This document shows positions 9,313 through 18,506 of a stretch of 64,000 nt of DNA, piece after piece (positions within the stretch are counted from its first letter, which is position 1; each line of letters starts with the position of its first letter). The notes beneath the pieces were generated by a model. The model did no database searches. It was given only the letters and a program-made list of their open reading frames with translations, and was not told where the DNA came from. Position numbers and translations under genes: made by a program. The stretch is from JAJKIV01 sp036741775 (GTDB lineage: Bacteria; Gemmatimonadota; Gemmatimonadetes; Gemmatimonadales; Gemmatimonadaceae), in contig DAINRQ010000008.1 of NCBI GenBank assembly GCA_036741775.1, forward strand, positions 1 through 64,000, in the 5' to 3' direction.

Positions 9313-9349
9313 AGAGAGCCCCGGCCGGGCGGCGTCGCATGCGTGGCAC

Positions 9350-10789
9350 GTGGTCGCGGCCCGGTGGGCGCGCGGGATCGTTCTCGCACTCAGCCTCGGG
9401 GCATGTACGAGTCCCGCGGCTGCGCCCGCGACCGTCGCGACACCCGCGTCCACGTCGGTCGACCCACGCCGCGCCGAGGCGTTCCTCGACACCCTGCAGC
9501 AGCGGACATTCCAGTGGTTCTGGGACACGACCGACCCGCGCACCGGCCTAACGCCGGACCGGTGGCCCGCGCGAACCTTCTCGAGTGTCGCGGCCATCGG
9601 CTTCGCCCTCACCGCGTATCCCATCGGCGCCGAGCGCGGGTACGTGACGCGCGCGGAGGCGGCGGAACGCACGCTGAACACGTTGCGCTTCCTCTGGCAG
9701 CTCCCGCAGGGCGAGACCGCGACCGGCGTGGCGGGGCACAAAGGCTTCTTCTACCACTTCCTCGATTACGACAAGGGCCATCGCTTCGAGAAGGTCGAGC
9801 TTTCGACCATCGACACGTCGCTGCTCATGGGCGGCGTGCTGTTCTGTCAGTCGTACTACACGAGCGCCGCGCCGACTGAAGTCTCCATCCGCGCCTACGC
9901 GGACTCGCTCTACCGGCGTGTGGAATGGACGTGGCCCCGGAACCGCCCGCCGGCCATCAACATGGGGTGGAACCCGGAGGAAGGGTTCCTGCCGTTCGAC
10001 TGGCGCGGCTACAACGAAGCGATGATCACCTACATCCTCGCGTTAGGCTCGCCGACGCACCCGGTCGAGCCGGCGGCGTGGACGGAATGGACGAAGACCT
10101 ACGTCTGGCGCGACTATTACGGCCAGGAACACCTGAACTTCGCGCCGCTCTTCGGTCACCAGTACTCGCACGTGTGGATCGACTTCCGCGGCATCCGTGA
10201 CGCCTACATGCGCGAGAAGGGGATCGATTACTTCGAGAATTCGCGCCGGGCGACGCTCGCCCAGCGCGCGTACGCGATCGACAACCCGTTCGAGTGGGTC
10301 GGCTACGGCCCGAACGAGTGGGGGTTCACGGCGTCCGACGGTCCGCGCGGCGGCCCGGTGACGGTGGAAGGGCATTCGCGCGTGTTCTTCACCTACGCCG
10401 CCCGCGGCACCGCGTGGGGTGAGATCCGCGACGATGGAACTCTCGCGCCCACCGCGCTCGGCGGGTCGGTGCCGTTCGCCCCCGAGGTCACGATCCCCGC
10501 GCTCATTGCCATTCGCGAGAAGTACGGCGATCGGCTGTTCACAAAGTACGGGTTCCTCGACGCGTTCAACGCGACGTTTCCGCGGTCGGGGCTCACGCCG
10601 CAGACGGGCACGGTGGTGCCGGGTGTGGCGTGGTTCGACAGCGACCACCTTGGCATCGACCAGGGACCAATCCTCGCGATGATCGAGAATCATCGGACGC
10701 AGCTCGTCTGGCGCGTCATCAAGACGAACCCGTATATCCGCACCGGCCTCCGACGCGCCGGGTTCACGGGAGGATGGCTTGAGGAGTGA
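9350..10789 (+). CDS. glucoamylase-like family lipoprotein (PF10091-type)
   Basis: About 479 residues. The start is uncertain: the frame is open from 9146, but that part overlaps the receptor gene and a repeat. GTG 9350 gives a compact lipoprotein signal (ARWARGIVLALSLGAC, Cys near residue 22). The mature part matches the glycoamylase-like (alpha/alpha)6 family: QQRTFQWFWDTTDPRTGLTP, GFALTAYPIGAERG, HKGFFYHFLDYDKG, NMGWNPEEGFLPFDWRGYNE, YGPNEWGFTASDGP, VAWFDSDHLGIDQGPILAMI. Family members cleave beta- or alpha-glucans. Here it is presumably an envelope-anchored enzyme feeding the ABC importer encoded next. Its last bases overlap the start region of that importer and a large palindrome. Confidence 0.85.
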   Translation: MVAARWARGIVLALSLGACTSPAAAPATVATPASTSVDPRRAEAFLDTLQQRTFQWFWDTTDPRTGLTPDRWPARTFSSVAAIGFALTAYPIGAERGYVTRAEAAERTLNTLRFLWQLPQGETATGVAGHKGFFYHFLDYDKGHRFEKVELSTIDTSLLMGGVLFCQSYYTSAAPTEVSIRAYADSLYRRVEWTWPRNRPPAINMGWNPEEGFLPFDWRGYNEAMITYILALGSPTHPVEPAAWTEWTKTYVWRDYYGQEHLNFAPLFGHQYSHVWIDFRGIRDAYMREKGIDYFENSRRATLAQRAYAIDNPFEWVGYGPNEWGFTASDGPRGGPVTVEGHSRVFFTYAARGTAWGEIRDDGTLAPTALGGSVPFAPEVTIPALIAIREKYGDRLFTKYGFLDAFNATFPRSGLTPQTGTVVPGVAWFDSDHLGIDQGPILAMIENHRTQLVWRVIKTNPYIRTGLRRAGFTGGWLEE

Positions 10790-12128
10790 ATTGGGGTCAG
10801 CGTCAAATACCATCGTTCGAACGCGTAGCGCGTTCGAACGATGGTATTTGACGCTGACCCCAATTCTCCTCGCCGCGTGCACACCCGCATCGGGGAGCGA
10901 GGCCGAGGCCATCCGGCTCTGGGCCATGGGACGCGAGGGGGAAGTCGTCGCCCAGCTCATGCCCGAGTTCGAGCGTGAGAATCCCGGCGTACGCGTGCGC
11001 GTCCAACAGATACCCTGGACCGCCGCGCACGAGAAGCTCCTCACGGCGTTCGTCGGCGACGCAACGCCCGACATCGCGATGCTCGGCAACACCTGGGTGC
11101 CGGAGTTCGAGGCCCTCGGCGCGCTCGAGCCGCTCGACCCGTACGTGGCTGCGTCGCGCTCGCTCACGCCTGAGGACTTCTTCGCGGGGGTCTGGAACAC
11201 GAACATCGTCAACGACACGGTCTACGGCGTCCCGTGGTACGTGGACACCCGCGTGCTGTTCTACCGCACCGACCTGCTCGAGGCGGCGGGGTACGACAGC
11301 GTGCCGGTCACCTGGGCCGAATGGCGGACGGCCATGGAGCGCATGAAGGCACGCATGGGACCGCGGCAGTACCCGATTCTCGTTCCCACGAACGAGTGGC
11401 CGCCGCCCGTCATCCTGGGGCTGCAGACTGGGGCGCCGCTCCTGCGCGACGGCGGCATGTACGCGTGGTTCACCGACCCGCGCTTTCGCCAGGCGTTCGA
11501 CTTCTACGTCGGGCTCTTCAACGATGGCCTCGCGCCGAAGGTGAGCGGCGCGGAGGTGTCGAACCTCTACCAGGAGTTCGCGCGCGGGAACATCGCCATG
11601 TACATCAGCGGGCCGTGGCAGATCGGCGAGTTCCGCTCGCGCATCCCGGCGGCAATGCAGGACACGTGGATGACCGCGCCCCTGCCCGGGCCGGACGGCC
11701 CCGGCGTCTCGATGGCGGGCGGCGCGAGCCTGGTGATCTTCCGCGGATCGAAACACAAGGCCGACGCGTGGAAGCTGGCGGAGTACCTGTCACGGCCCGA
11801 CGTGCAGCTCCGCTTCTACGAGCTGACGGGCGACTTGCCGACGCACCGCGACGCGTGGAACGACACGACGCTCGCGAACAATCGTCATGCGCGGGCATTC
11901 CGCACGCAGCTCGATCGCGTGGTCCCACTGCCGAAGGTTCCGGAGTGGGAGCAGATCGCGACGAAAGTCTTCGAGTACGGTGAGCAGGCCGTGCGGGGAC
12001 GGCGCACCGTGGACCAGACGCTCACCGCACTCGAACGCGACGTGAACGGCTTGCTCGAGAAGCGGCGGTGGATGGCCGCTCGCGCGGAGGAAAGACGAAA
12101 CGCTGGAGCACCAGGCGCGGCGCCGTGA
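10779..12128 (+). CDS. ABC transporter sugar-binding lipoprotein
   Basis: About 449 residues. Two TTG starts are plausible: 10779 (GGGAGG five bases upstream) and 10791 (GAGGAG four bases upstream). No ATG fits. The signal ends in the lipobox TPILLAAC (Cys34). Residues ~40-420 are a family-1 extracellular solute-binding protein: REGEVVAQLMPEFERENPGV, PDIAMLGNTWVPEFEALGAL, VYGVPWYVDTRVLFYRTDLL, ARGNIAMYISGPWQIGEF, AWKLAEYLSRPDVQLRFYEL. It delivers mono- or oligosaccharide to the permeases that follow with a GTGA overlap. Oddly, residues ~4-29 of the signal peptide are encoded by a 79-bp perfect inverted repeat. Confidence 0.9.
   Translation: MRSELGSASNTIVRTRSAFERWYLTLTPILLAACTPASGSEAEAIRLWAMGREGEVVAQLMPEFERENPGVRVRVQQIPWTAAHEKLLTAFVGDATPDIAMLGNTWVPEFEALGALEPLDPYVAASRSLTPEDFFAGVWNTNIVNDTVYGVPWYVDTRVLFYRTDLLEAAGYDSVPVTWAEWRTAMERMKARMGPRQYPILVPTNEWPPPVILGLQTGAPLLRDGGMYAWFTDPRFRQAFDFYVGLFNDGLAPKVSGAEVSNLYQEFARGNIAMYISGPWQIGEFRSRIPAAMQDTWMTAPLPGPDGPGVSMAGGASLVIFRGSKHKADAWKLAEYLSRPDVQLRFYELTGDLPTHRDAWNDTTLANNRHARAFRTQLDRVVPLPKVPEWEQIATKVFEYGEQAVRGRRTVDQTLTALERDVNGLLEKRRWMAARAEERRNAGAPGAAP
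10788..10866. repeat. 79-bp perfect palindrome overlapping the signal-peptide codons of the sugar-binding protein
   Basis: The left arm 10788-10825 and right arm 10829-10866 are exact reverse complements over 38 bp, with the 3-base centre TAG. The outer sequence GAATTGGGGTCAGCGTCAA resembles the GGGGTCAG.GTC ends of small palindromic (REP/MITE-like) elements known in many bacteria. It starts inside the stop codon of the glucoamylase gene and runs through codons ~4-29 of the binding-protein gene. No transposase is nearby. Confidence 0.9.
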
Positions 12129-13030
12129 GCTCGGGCGTGAAGCCGGCTCGCATGCCCGGGGAGGGCACGAACGCCGCGTGGATCTTTCTCGCGCCCGCAC
12201 TCGTGCTCATCGGGGTCTTCTTCTTCGTCCCCGTGGCCGCGTCGCTTCTGCTCAGCCTCACGGACTTCGACATCTACGCGGTGGCGTCGGCGGAGAACAC
12301 CCGGTTCGTCGGCCTGAGAAACTACCGGCAGCTGCTCGAGACGCCGCTCTTCTGGACGTCGCTTCAGAACACGTTCTACTTCGCGCTCATCGGCGGTCCG
12401 CTCACGATCGCCGTGTCGCTCGGCGCCGCTCTCCTCGTGAACGCGAGGCTCGTGCGGTGGAAGTCGCTCTTCCGCACGATCTACTTCACGCCGTTCGTGA
12501 CGACGCTCGTGGCCGTGGCCATCGTGTGGCGATACCTCTACCATGCGCGCTACGGCCTGCTCAACTACGGCCTCGAGGCGTTAGGCATCGCTCCCGTGGA
12601 CTGGCTGGGCGACCCGCGATGGGCCATGCCGGCGATCATCCTGATGGCCGTCTGGAAGAACTTCGGGTACAACATGTTGATCTTCATCGCGGGGCTGCAG
12701 AGCATCCCCGACGAGTTGTACGACGCGGCGAAGGTCGACGGCGCGGGGCCGGTGCGGCAGTTCTGGAATGTGACGCTTCCGATGCTCGGACCCACGCTCG
12801 TGTTCGTGGGCGTGGTGACGATGATCGGCTACTTCCAGCTCTTCGCCGAGCCCTACGTGATGACCCAGGGTGGGCCGCTGCGGAGCACGACGAGCGTCGT
12901 GCTGCTCATGTACGAGGAGGGATTTCGCTGGTGGCGAATGGGATACGCGGCCGCCATTGCGTTCGTGCTCTTCCTCGTGATCCTGGTTGCGACGCTGATT
13001 CAGCTCCGACTGCAGAGGACTCGCGTATGA
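12125..13030 (+). CDS. sugar ABC transporter permease (MalF/UgpA type)
   Basis: The product has 301 residues. GTG 12125 overlaps the binding-protein stop (GTGA). There are six hydrophobic helices, beginning AWIFLAPALVLIGVFFFVPV. The permease EAA loop is visible at ~190-210 (LYDAAKVDGAGPVRQFWNVT LP). It shares the operon with the second permease and the binding protein. The ATPase that would energise it is encoded separately at 18507. Substrate is presumably a plant- or microbe-derived oligosaccharide, judging from the glycosidases around it. Confidence 0.92.
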   Translation: MSSGVKPARMPGEGTNAAWIFLAPALVLIGVFFFVPVAASLLLSLTDFDIYAVASAENTRFVGLRNYRQLLETPLFWTSLQNTFYFALIGGPLTIAVSLGAALLVNARLVRWKSLFRTIYFTPFVTTLVAVAIVWRYLYHARYGLLNYGLEALGIAPVDWLGDPRWAMPAIILMAVWKNFGYNMLIFIAGLQSIPDELYDAAKVDGAGPVRQFWNVTLPMLGPTLVFVGVVTMIGYFQLFAEPYVMTQGGPLRSTTSVVLLMYEEGFRWWRMGYAAAIAFVLFLVILVATLIQLRLQRTRV

Positions 13031-13878
13031 CGTCGGCTTCGCCGGGCACCCGCCCGATTCCCCGGTCCACCGGCGCAATCCTTCTTTATTCCGCGTTGAT
13101 CATCGGGGCGGTCCTCGCTTTGTTCCCGATGTTCTGGATGATTTCGGCGTCACTCATGCCGACCGGCGAAGCGAGCACGTACCCGCCGCGGATCGTGCCG
13201 AGCCAGGTGACGTTCGAGCACTATCAGGAGCTGTTCACGCGGCTCAATCTCGGACGATACCTGTTCAACAGTGCGCTCATCTCGCTCACGGTGACCGTCA
13301 TCTCGCTTGCCGTGAACTCGATGGCCGGGTACGCGTTCGCGAAGCTCCGCTTCCGCGGCCGCGACAAGCTGTTTCGCGTGCTCGCCGCGGGGCTCGTGCT
13401 GCCCGTGCAGGTGGCCATGCTGCCGCTCTTCCTGCTCATGAAGCAGCTCGGGCTCATCAACAGCTACTGGGGCGTGATCATCCCGGGGCTCGCCAGCATC
13501 TTCGGGATCTTTCTCGTTCGCCAGTACGCGCAGTCCATTCCTGATGACATGCTCGACGCCGCACGCATCGACGGCGCGTCGGAGCTCCGCATCTACCGCT
13601 CCGTCGTGCTTCCTGGCATCGTCCCGATTCTCGCGACGCTGGCCATCTGGACGTTCCTGGCCACCTGGAACGACTTCATGTGGCCGTTGATCGTCCTGAG
13701 TGATGAGTCGCGCTACACGCTGCCGGTGGCGCTCGCGAATCTCATGGGCGAGCACGCGCTGGACACCGAGTTGATGATGGCCGGATCCGTTCTCACGATA
13801 CTCCCTGTGATGCTCATCTTCCTCTTTCTGCAGCGGTACTACATCCAGGGCGTGATGGCCGGGAGTGTGAAGGGGTGA
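13027..13878 (+). CDS. sugar ABC transporter permease (MalG/UgpE type)
   Basis: The product has 283 residues. ATG 13027 overlaps the previous stop (ATGA). It has six membrane helices (ILLYSALIIGAVLALFPMFW, then SLTVTVISLAVNSMAGYAFA, and others) and the EAA motif DDMLDAARIDGASELRIYRS. FFLFLQRYYIQGVMAGSVKG-type C-termini are typical of the MalG branch; here the end reads FLFLQRYYIQGVMAGSVKG. It forms the heterodimeric channel with the preceding permease. Its stop overlaps the GTG of the following secreted enzyme, so all four genes from 10779 to 17105 are translationally linked. Confidence 0.92.
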   Translation: MTSASPGTRPIPRSTGAILLYSALIIGAVLALFPMFWMISASLMPTGEASTYPPRIVPSQVTFEHYQELFTRLNLGRYLFNSALISLTVTVISLAVNSMAGYAFAKLRFRGRDKLFRVLAAGLVLPVQVAMLPLFLLMKQLGLINSYWGVIIPGLASIFGIFLVRQYAQSIPDDMLDAARIDGASELRIYRSVVLPGIVPILATLAIWTFLATWNDFMWPLIVLSDESRYTLPVALANLMGEHALDTELMMAGSVLTILPVMLIFLFLQRYYIQGVMAGSVKG

Positions 13879-16800
13879 AGTGGGCTTCCATCGCGGCGCT
13901 CACGCTCGTGGGCGCGCTGCCGGTGGCGCAGAAGCCGGCTGTTCTCGACTCCTTCGACTCGGTCAACGCGTGGCGCGCGCAGCCGTCGGACGGCGTGTCG
14001 CTCCGCATCTCGTCGGACTCCGGGTTTCGCGGCCGGAGCATGCGTCTCGACTTCGATTTTCAGGGGCGCGGCGGGTACGCGGTGGCACGCCGCGCATTCA
14101 ACTTCGCGGTGCCGGCGAATTACGAGTTCTCATTTCGCATTCGTGGTGACGCGCCCCCCAACACGCTCGAGTTCAAGCTCGTGGACCCGAGTGGCGACAA
14201 CGTATGGTGGTCGAACCAGCCGGGCTTCGAGTTTCCGCGCGCGTGGCGCGAGGTCGTGCGCAAGAAGCGGCACATCACATTCGCGTGGGGGCCCAAAGGC
14301 GGTGGTGAGCTGACGCGCGTCGCGGCCATCGAGGTTGCGATCACGGCCGGAACCGGAGGGAAGGGGACGGTCTGGATCGACGAGCTCGTCCTGCGCCCAC
14401 GCCCGCCCGACGCGCCGTACACGCTCACGCCCAGCGTCGTGGCGAGCTCGGACTCGTTAGGTTTCGCGGCTCGCCATGCTCTCGACGGTGACCCGGCGAC
14501 GGTCTGGCGGTCGCGCCCCGCGTCACCACCGGGGGCTCCCGTGGCACCTGCTCCGCGCAACGCGCCGGCGCCTGTGGTGCCGCCACCGGACGCCAGCCAG
14601 GCCGTGGTCGTGGACTTCCTGCGCGCCCGCGAGTTCGGGGGACTCGTCATCGACTGGGAGCCCGGGGCGCACGCGAGCGAGTACGCGGTCGATTTCTCGC
14701 CCGACGGCAAGACGTGGGAGACACGCTATCGTGTTACCGGCGGCAACGGCGACCGCGACTACATCTACCTGCCTGAGAGCGACACCCGGTTCGTCCGACT
14801 CGCCCTCACGCGTGGTACTGCTGACGTATTCGGCATTCGTGAGATCGGCGTCCAGCCGCTCGAGTGGGCCGCGTCCAGGAACGCGTTCTTCACTGCAGTC
14901 GCAAAGGACGCCCCGCCCGGCGCCTACCCGAAGTACTTCACCGGAGTGCAGTCCTACTGGACCGTGGCCGGTGTGGACGGTGACCGCGCCGAAGTCCTCG
15001 TGAACGAAGAAGGGATGGTCGAAGCGAGGAAGGGCGGTTTCTCGGTTGAACCGTTCGTGTTCGTGGACGGCAAGCTGTTCACGTGGCACGACGTGAAGAC
15101 GACACAGTCGCTCGGCAACAGCCACTTTCCCGAGCCGTCCGTATCGTGGGCCGGTGACGGCTGGACGCTCACGCTCGCGCCCGTCGCCGTCCTCGGCGGA
15201 CGCGATACGTCGACGGCGTACCTCCAGTACCGCCTCGAGAACACCACGTCGGCGCGGCGGTCGGTTCGTCTCTACCTGGCCATCCGGCCGTTTCAGGTGA
15301 ATCCGCCGTGGCAGTTCCTGAATACGCCGGGCGGTGTGGCGACCGTCCGCCAACTCGCCTACGAGAACCAGGCCGTCCAGGTCAACGGCGAGACCGCCAT
15401 CGTGTCCCTCACGCCGCCAGAGGGGTTCGGCGCGGTCGCCTTCGACCAGGGTGACGTGGTCGAGTACCTCCGCGAAGGTCGCCTCCCGACGTCGCCTAAC
15501 GTGCGGGACGCGTTCGGCCACGCGTCCGGAGCACTCGTCTACACGGCCGACGTAGATAGCGCGAGCGCGGCAGTCGTCGAGCTCGCCCTCCCTCTCCATC
15601 CGGCAGCCCTTCCGGGCGTGGAGCGCGAACGCGTACTTGGCGCGCGCGCCCCGCGTGATCGCGTGGCCGACGCGCGACGCGTCTGGCGGGAGGCAGTCGA
15701 GCGCGTGGCGATCGAGCTTCCGCCGTCGGCCTCGCGGGTGGTGAGCTCGGTGTACGCGAACCTCGCCTACATCCTCGTGAACCGCGACCATGCAGGGTTG
15801 CAGCCGGGCTCGCGCTCGTACGAGCGATCGTGGATTCGCGACGGCTCGCTCGAGGCGACGGCCCTCCTGCGCCTCGGCCGCGCCGACGTCGCGCGCGAGT
15901 TCCTCGAGTGGTACGCCGGCTTCCAGTACCCGAACGGCAAGATCCCGTGCTGTGTGGATGCCCGCGGCGCCGATCCGGTCCCGGAACACGACAGCCACGG
16001 TGAGTTCATCTACCTCGCCGCCGAGTACTGGCGACACACCGGCGACCGCGCGGTGGCGGAGCGGATGTGGCCGCACGTGCTGCGCGCGGCGTGGTACATC
16101 GACTCTCTGCGGCAGCAGCGGCGCGCAGCCGAGTTCGAGCAGGGCGAGAAGCGCGTGTTCTACGGGATCCTTCCGCCATCCATCAGCCACGAGGGGTACT
16201 CGGCCAAGCCGATGCACTCGTACTGGGATGACTTCTTCGCGCTCCGCGGGCTCAAGGACGCGGTGGAGCTCGCACGCGCACTGAGCCGACCCGAGGAATA
16301 TCACCTCATCAACATCCGCGACGAGTTCCGCCGCGACCTCTACGCGTCCATCCAGCTCGCGATGGCGCAGCATCGCATCGACTTCATCCCCGGGGCAGCG
16401 GACCTCGGCGACTTCGACGCAACATCCACGACGATTGCCGTGGCGCCGGTCGGCGAGCACGGGCTCATGCCGGAATCCGTCGGGCGTGCGCTCGACCGCA
16501 CGTTCGAGCGCTACTGGGAGGAATTCATCGCGCGGCGCGACGGAACGAAGCCGTCCGACGCATACACGCCGTACGAGCTTCGCACTGTCGGCACGATGGT
16601 GCGGTTCGGCAATCGCGAGCGCGCGCACGAGCTCCTCGACTGGTTCTTCAAGGATCAGCGCCCGGCCGGTTGGTACCACTGGGCCGAGGTCGTGTGGCGG
16701 GATCCGGCCGCGCCGAAGTTCATCGGCGACATGCCGCACACGTGGGTGGGTTCCGACTACATCCGCTCGGTGCTCGACATGCTCGCGTACGAGCGGGAGT

Positions 16801-17105
16801 CGGACTCGTCGCTCGTGATCGCGGCGGGTATCCCTGAATCGTGGGTCATGGAGCGACCCGGCGTGACCGTGCGCCGGCTCTCCACGCACTATGGTCCGTT
16901 GAGCTTCACGATGCGCAACGAGAACGGGAACGTGCGGGTGTCGATGCAGGCTGGCGTGCGCGCGCCGCGCGGCGGCATCGTGGTGCACTCCCCGTTTTCA
17001 CACCGGGCGAGCGCGATGCTCGTCAACGGCGTGCCCGGGGAGCCGCACCCGGATGGTGGTGTGATCGTCCGGTCGCTCCCGGCCGAAGTGGTGTTCCGGC
17101 GGTGA
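13875..17105 (+). CDS. secreted multidomain carbohydrate-active protein (CBM-like + F5/8 type C + six-hairpin glycosidase)
   Basis: The product has 1076 residues from a GTG overlapping the permease stop. The signal peptide is MKWASIAALTLVGALPVAQ. Residues ~22-175 form a beta-sandwich of CBM11/CIA30 type (VLDSFDSVNAWRAQPSDGVS). Residues ~185-345 match a discoidin-like F5/8C domain (ARHALDGDPATVWRS, GLVIDWEPGAHASEYAVDFS, RFVRLALTRG). A beta-rich linker follows. Residues ~620-980 look like an (alpha/alpha)6 catalytic domain (SRSYERSWIRDGSLEATALL, ARGADPVPEHDSHGEFIY, HSYWDDFFALRGLKDA, GWYHWAEVVWRDP, PHTWVGSDYI). Arg-Asp and Glu residues in RDGS and DSHGEF are candidate catalytic positions. It presumably acts in the periplasm or outside on a glycan whose products enter through the ABC system. 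Confidence 0.8.
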   Translation: MKWASIAALTLVGALPVAQKPAVLDSFDSVNAWRAQPSDGVSLRISSDSGFRGRSMRLDFDFQGRGGYAVARRAFNFAVPANYEFSFRIRGDAPPNTLEFKLVDPSGDNVWWSNQPGFEFPRAWREVVRKKRHITFAWGPKGGGELTRVAAIEVAITAGTGGKGTVWIDELVLRPRPPDAPYTLTPSVVASSDSLGFAARHALDGDPATVWRSRPASPPGAPVAPAPRNAPAPVVPPPDASQAVVVDFLRAREFGGLVIDWEPGAHASEYAVDFSPDGKTWETRYRVTGGNGDRDYIYLPESDTRFVRLALTRGTADVFGIREIGVQPLEWAASRNAFFTAVAKDAPPGAYPKYFTGVQSYWTVAGVDGDRAEVLVNEEGMVEARKGGFSVEPFVFVDGKLFTWHDVKTTQSLGNSHFPEPSVSWAGDGWTLTLAPVAVLGGRDTSTAYLQYRLENTTSARRSVRLYLAIRPFQVNPPWQFLNTPGGVATVRQLAYENQAVQVNGETAIVSLTPPEGFGAVAFDQGDVVEYLREGRLPTSPNVRDAFGHASGALVYTADVDSASAAVVELALPLHPAALPGVERERVLGARAPRDRVADARRVWREAVERVAIELPPSASRVVSSVYANLAYILVNRDHAGLQPGSRSYERSWIRDGSLEATALLRLGRADVAREFLEWYAGFQYPNGKIPCCVDARGADPVPEHDSHGEFIYLAAEYWRHTGDRAVAERMWPHVLRAAWYIDSLRQQRRAAEFEQGEKRVFYGILPPSISHEGYSAKPMHSYWDDFFALRGLKDAVELARALSRPEEYHLINIRDEFRRDLYASIQLAMAQHRIDFIPGAADLGDFDATSTTIAVAPVGEHGLMPESVGRALDRTFERYWEEFIARRDGTKPSDAYTPYELRTVGTMVRFGNRERAHELLDWFFKDQRPAGWYHWAEVVWRDPAAPKFIGDMPHTWVGSDYIRSVLDMLAYERESDSSLVIAAGIPESWVMERPGVTVRRLSTHYGPLSFTMRNENGNVRVSMQAGVRAPRGGIVVHSPFSHRASAMLVNGVPGEPHPDGGVIVRSLPAEVVFRR

Positions 17106-17122
17106 GCGCGACCCGGTCAGCC

Positions 17123-18469
17123 TCAGTCGAGTGCGGCGCCGCGCGTGCGAATCACGTCGCTGTAGAATCGGCCACTCGCCTTCACGGTTCGTGCGAGCGT
17201 CTCGTAGTCGACGTGTACGAGGCCGAATCGCTTGGAGTAACCGAGGCTCCACTCGAAGTTGTCGAGCAGCGACCACGCGTAGTAGCCGCGCAGGTCGACG
17301 CCCTGCCGCATCGCGTCGGCGGCGGCGCGGAGATGCTCTCGGTAGTACTCGACGCGCAACGGGTCCTCGACGGTGCCGTTCATCGTTTTCGGCGGGTCGT
17401 AGAACGCGGCGCCGTTCTCGGTGATGTAGAGCGGCGGGTTCCCGTACCGCTCCTTCACCCAGACGAGGATGCGCGTGAGCGATGGCGCGTGGACTTCCCA
17501 TCCGGTCTCGGTGTAGGTGGCGAACGGCTGCTTGACGCCGCGCGACCTGAGTGGGAGCAGAGGCGGCCAGTACTCCGTGACGTTGCGCGTGTAGTAATTG
17601 ACACCGATGAAATCGACAGGCTGCTTGATGGCTGCCAGGTCGGCGTCGGGCCACTCCGGCCACGCGTCGCCGAAGATCTCGCGCAGCTCGTCGGGATAGC
17701 GGCCGAGGAGTGCCGGGTCGAGGTACTGGCGGTTCATGTACGCGTCGGCGAGTCGCGTGGCGATGACGTCGTCCTCGCGGTCGGACGCCGGGTATTTGGG
17801 CTCGAGATTCACGACGAGTCCGATCGCCTGCTTCGCCTCGGCGCGGTAGACCTGGACCGCGGCGCCGTGCGCGCGCATGAGATTGTGCGTGGCGATGGGC
17901 GCTTCGTAGAGGTTGCGATGGCCGGGCGCGAGCGCGCCGTGCAGGTAGCCGCCGTCGGTCACGACCCACGGTTCGTTGAGCGTCGCCCACGTTGGCACGC
18001 GATCGCCCAACGCCTTGAACATCACGCGGGCGTAATCGGCGAACCAGTTGGCGATGTCGCGGTTGAGCCAGCCGCCGCGGTCGTCGAGGGCGGCGGGCAG
18101 GTCCCAGTGATAGAGCGTGGCGTTAGGCGTGATGCCGGCCTCGAGCAGGCCGTCCACGAGTTGCCGGTAGAAGTCGAGCCCGCGTTCGTTCATGCGGCCC
18201 GTGCCCTCGGGCAGGATCCGACTCCACGAGATGCTGAACCGGTACGCGTTGAGGCCGAGCTCGCGCATGAGGGCGATGTCGTCCCGCCAGCGCCGGTAGT
18301 GATCGCACGCGATGTCCCCCGTGTCGCCATTGGCGGTGAGCCCCGGGGAGTGCGTGAAGCGCTGCCAGATGCTCGGCCCGGCGCCGTCCGCCAGCGGCGA
18401 GCCTTCGATCTGGTAGGCCGACGTGGCGGCGCCCCAGAGGAACGCGTCCGGGAAGCGGGCGTTAGGCAT
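17123..18469 (-). CDS. beta-glucosidase, glycoside hydrolase family 1
   Basis: The product has 448 residues, the usual GH1 length, without a signal peptide and therefore cytoplasmic. It starts PNARFPDAFLWGAATSAYQI, the family N-terminus. The acid/base is Glu166 in TLNEPW and the nucleophile Glu351 in YITENG; the substrate-binding FSISWSRI and YHWDLP motifs are intact. It hydrolyses beta-glucosides such as cellobiose taken up by the ABC transporter. The gene is convergent with the 13875 gene and divergent from the ATPase gene at 18507. Its second and third codons form a GCCTAACG octamer (CGTTAGGC at 18460). Confidence 0.95.
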   Translation of the reverse strand: MPNARFPDAFLWGAATSAYQIEGSPLADGAGPSIWQRFTHSPGLTANGDTGDIACDHYRRWRDDIALMRELGLNAYRFSISWSRILPEGTGRMNERGLDFYRQLVDGLLEAGITPNATLYHWDLPAALDDRGGWLNRDIANWFADYARVMFKALGDRVPTWATLNEPWVVTDGGYLHGALAPGHRNLYEAPIATHNLMRAHGAAVQVYRAEAKQAIGLVVNLEPKYPASDREDDVIATRLADAYMNRQYLDPALLGRYPDELREIFGDAWPEWPDADLAAIKQPVDFIGVNYYTRNVTEYWPPLLPLRSRGVKQPFATYTETGWEVHAPSLTRILVWVKERYGNPPLYITENGAAFYDPPKTMNGTVEDPLRVEYYREHLRAAADAMRQGVDLRGYYAWSLLDNFEWSLGYSKRFGLVHVDYETLARTVKASGRFYSDVIRTRGAALD

Positions 18470-18506
18470 CCCGCCTCGTAGAACCGATCACTGCATCCAT
18501 CCGCAC

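Noticed and set aside
14523..16988. 821-residue open frame on the minus strand, antisense to the secreted glycosidase
   Set aside because: It mirrors a well-supported gene, is very rich in Arg, His and Val and shows no family motif. High-GC codon bias opens such antisense frames.
16841..18481. 546-residue plus-strand frame across the GH1 gene
   Set aside because: Antisense shadow of a beta-glucosidase with all catalytic residues; no independent start site or motif.
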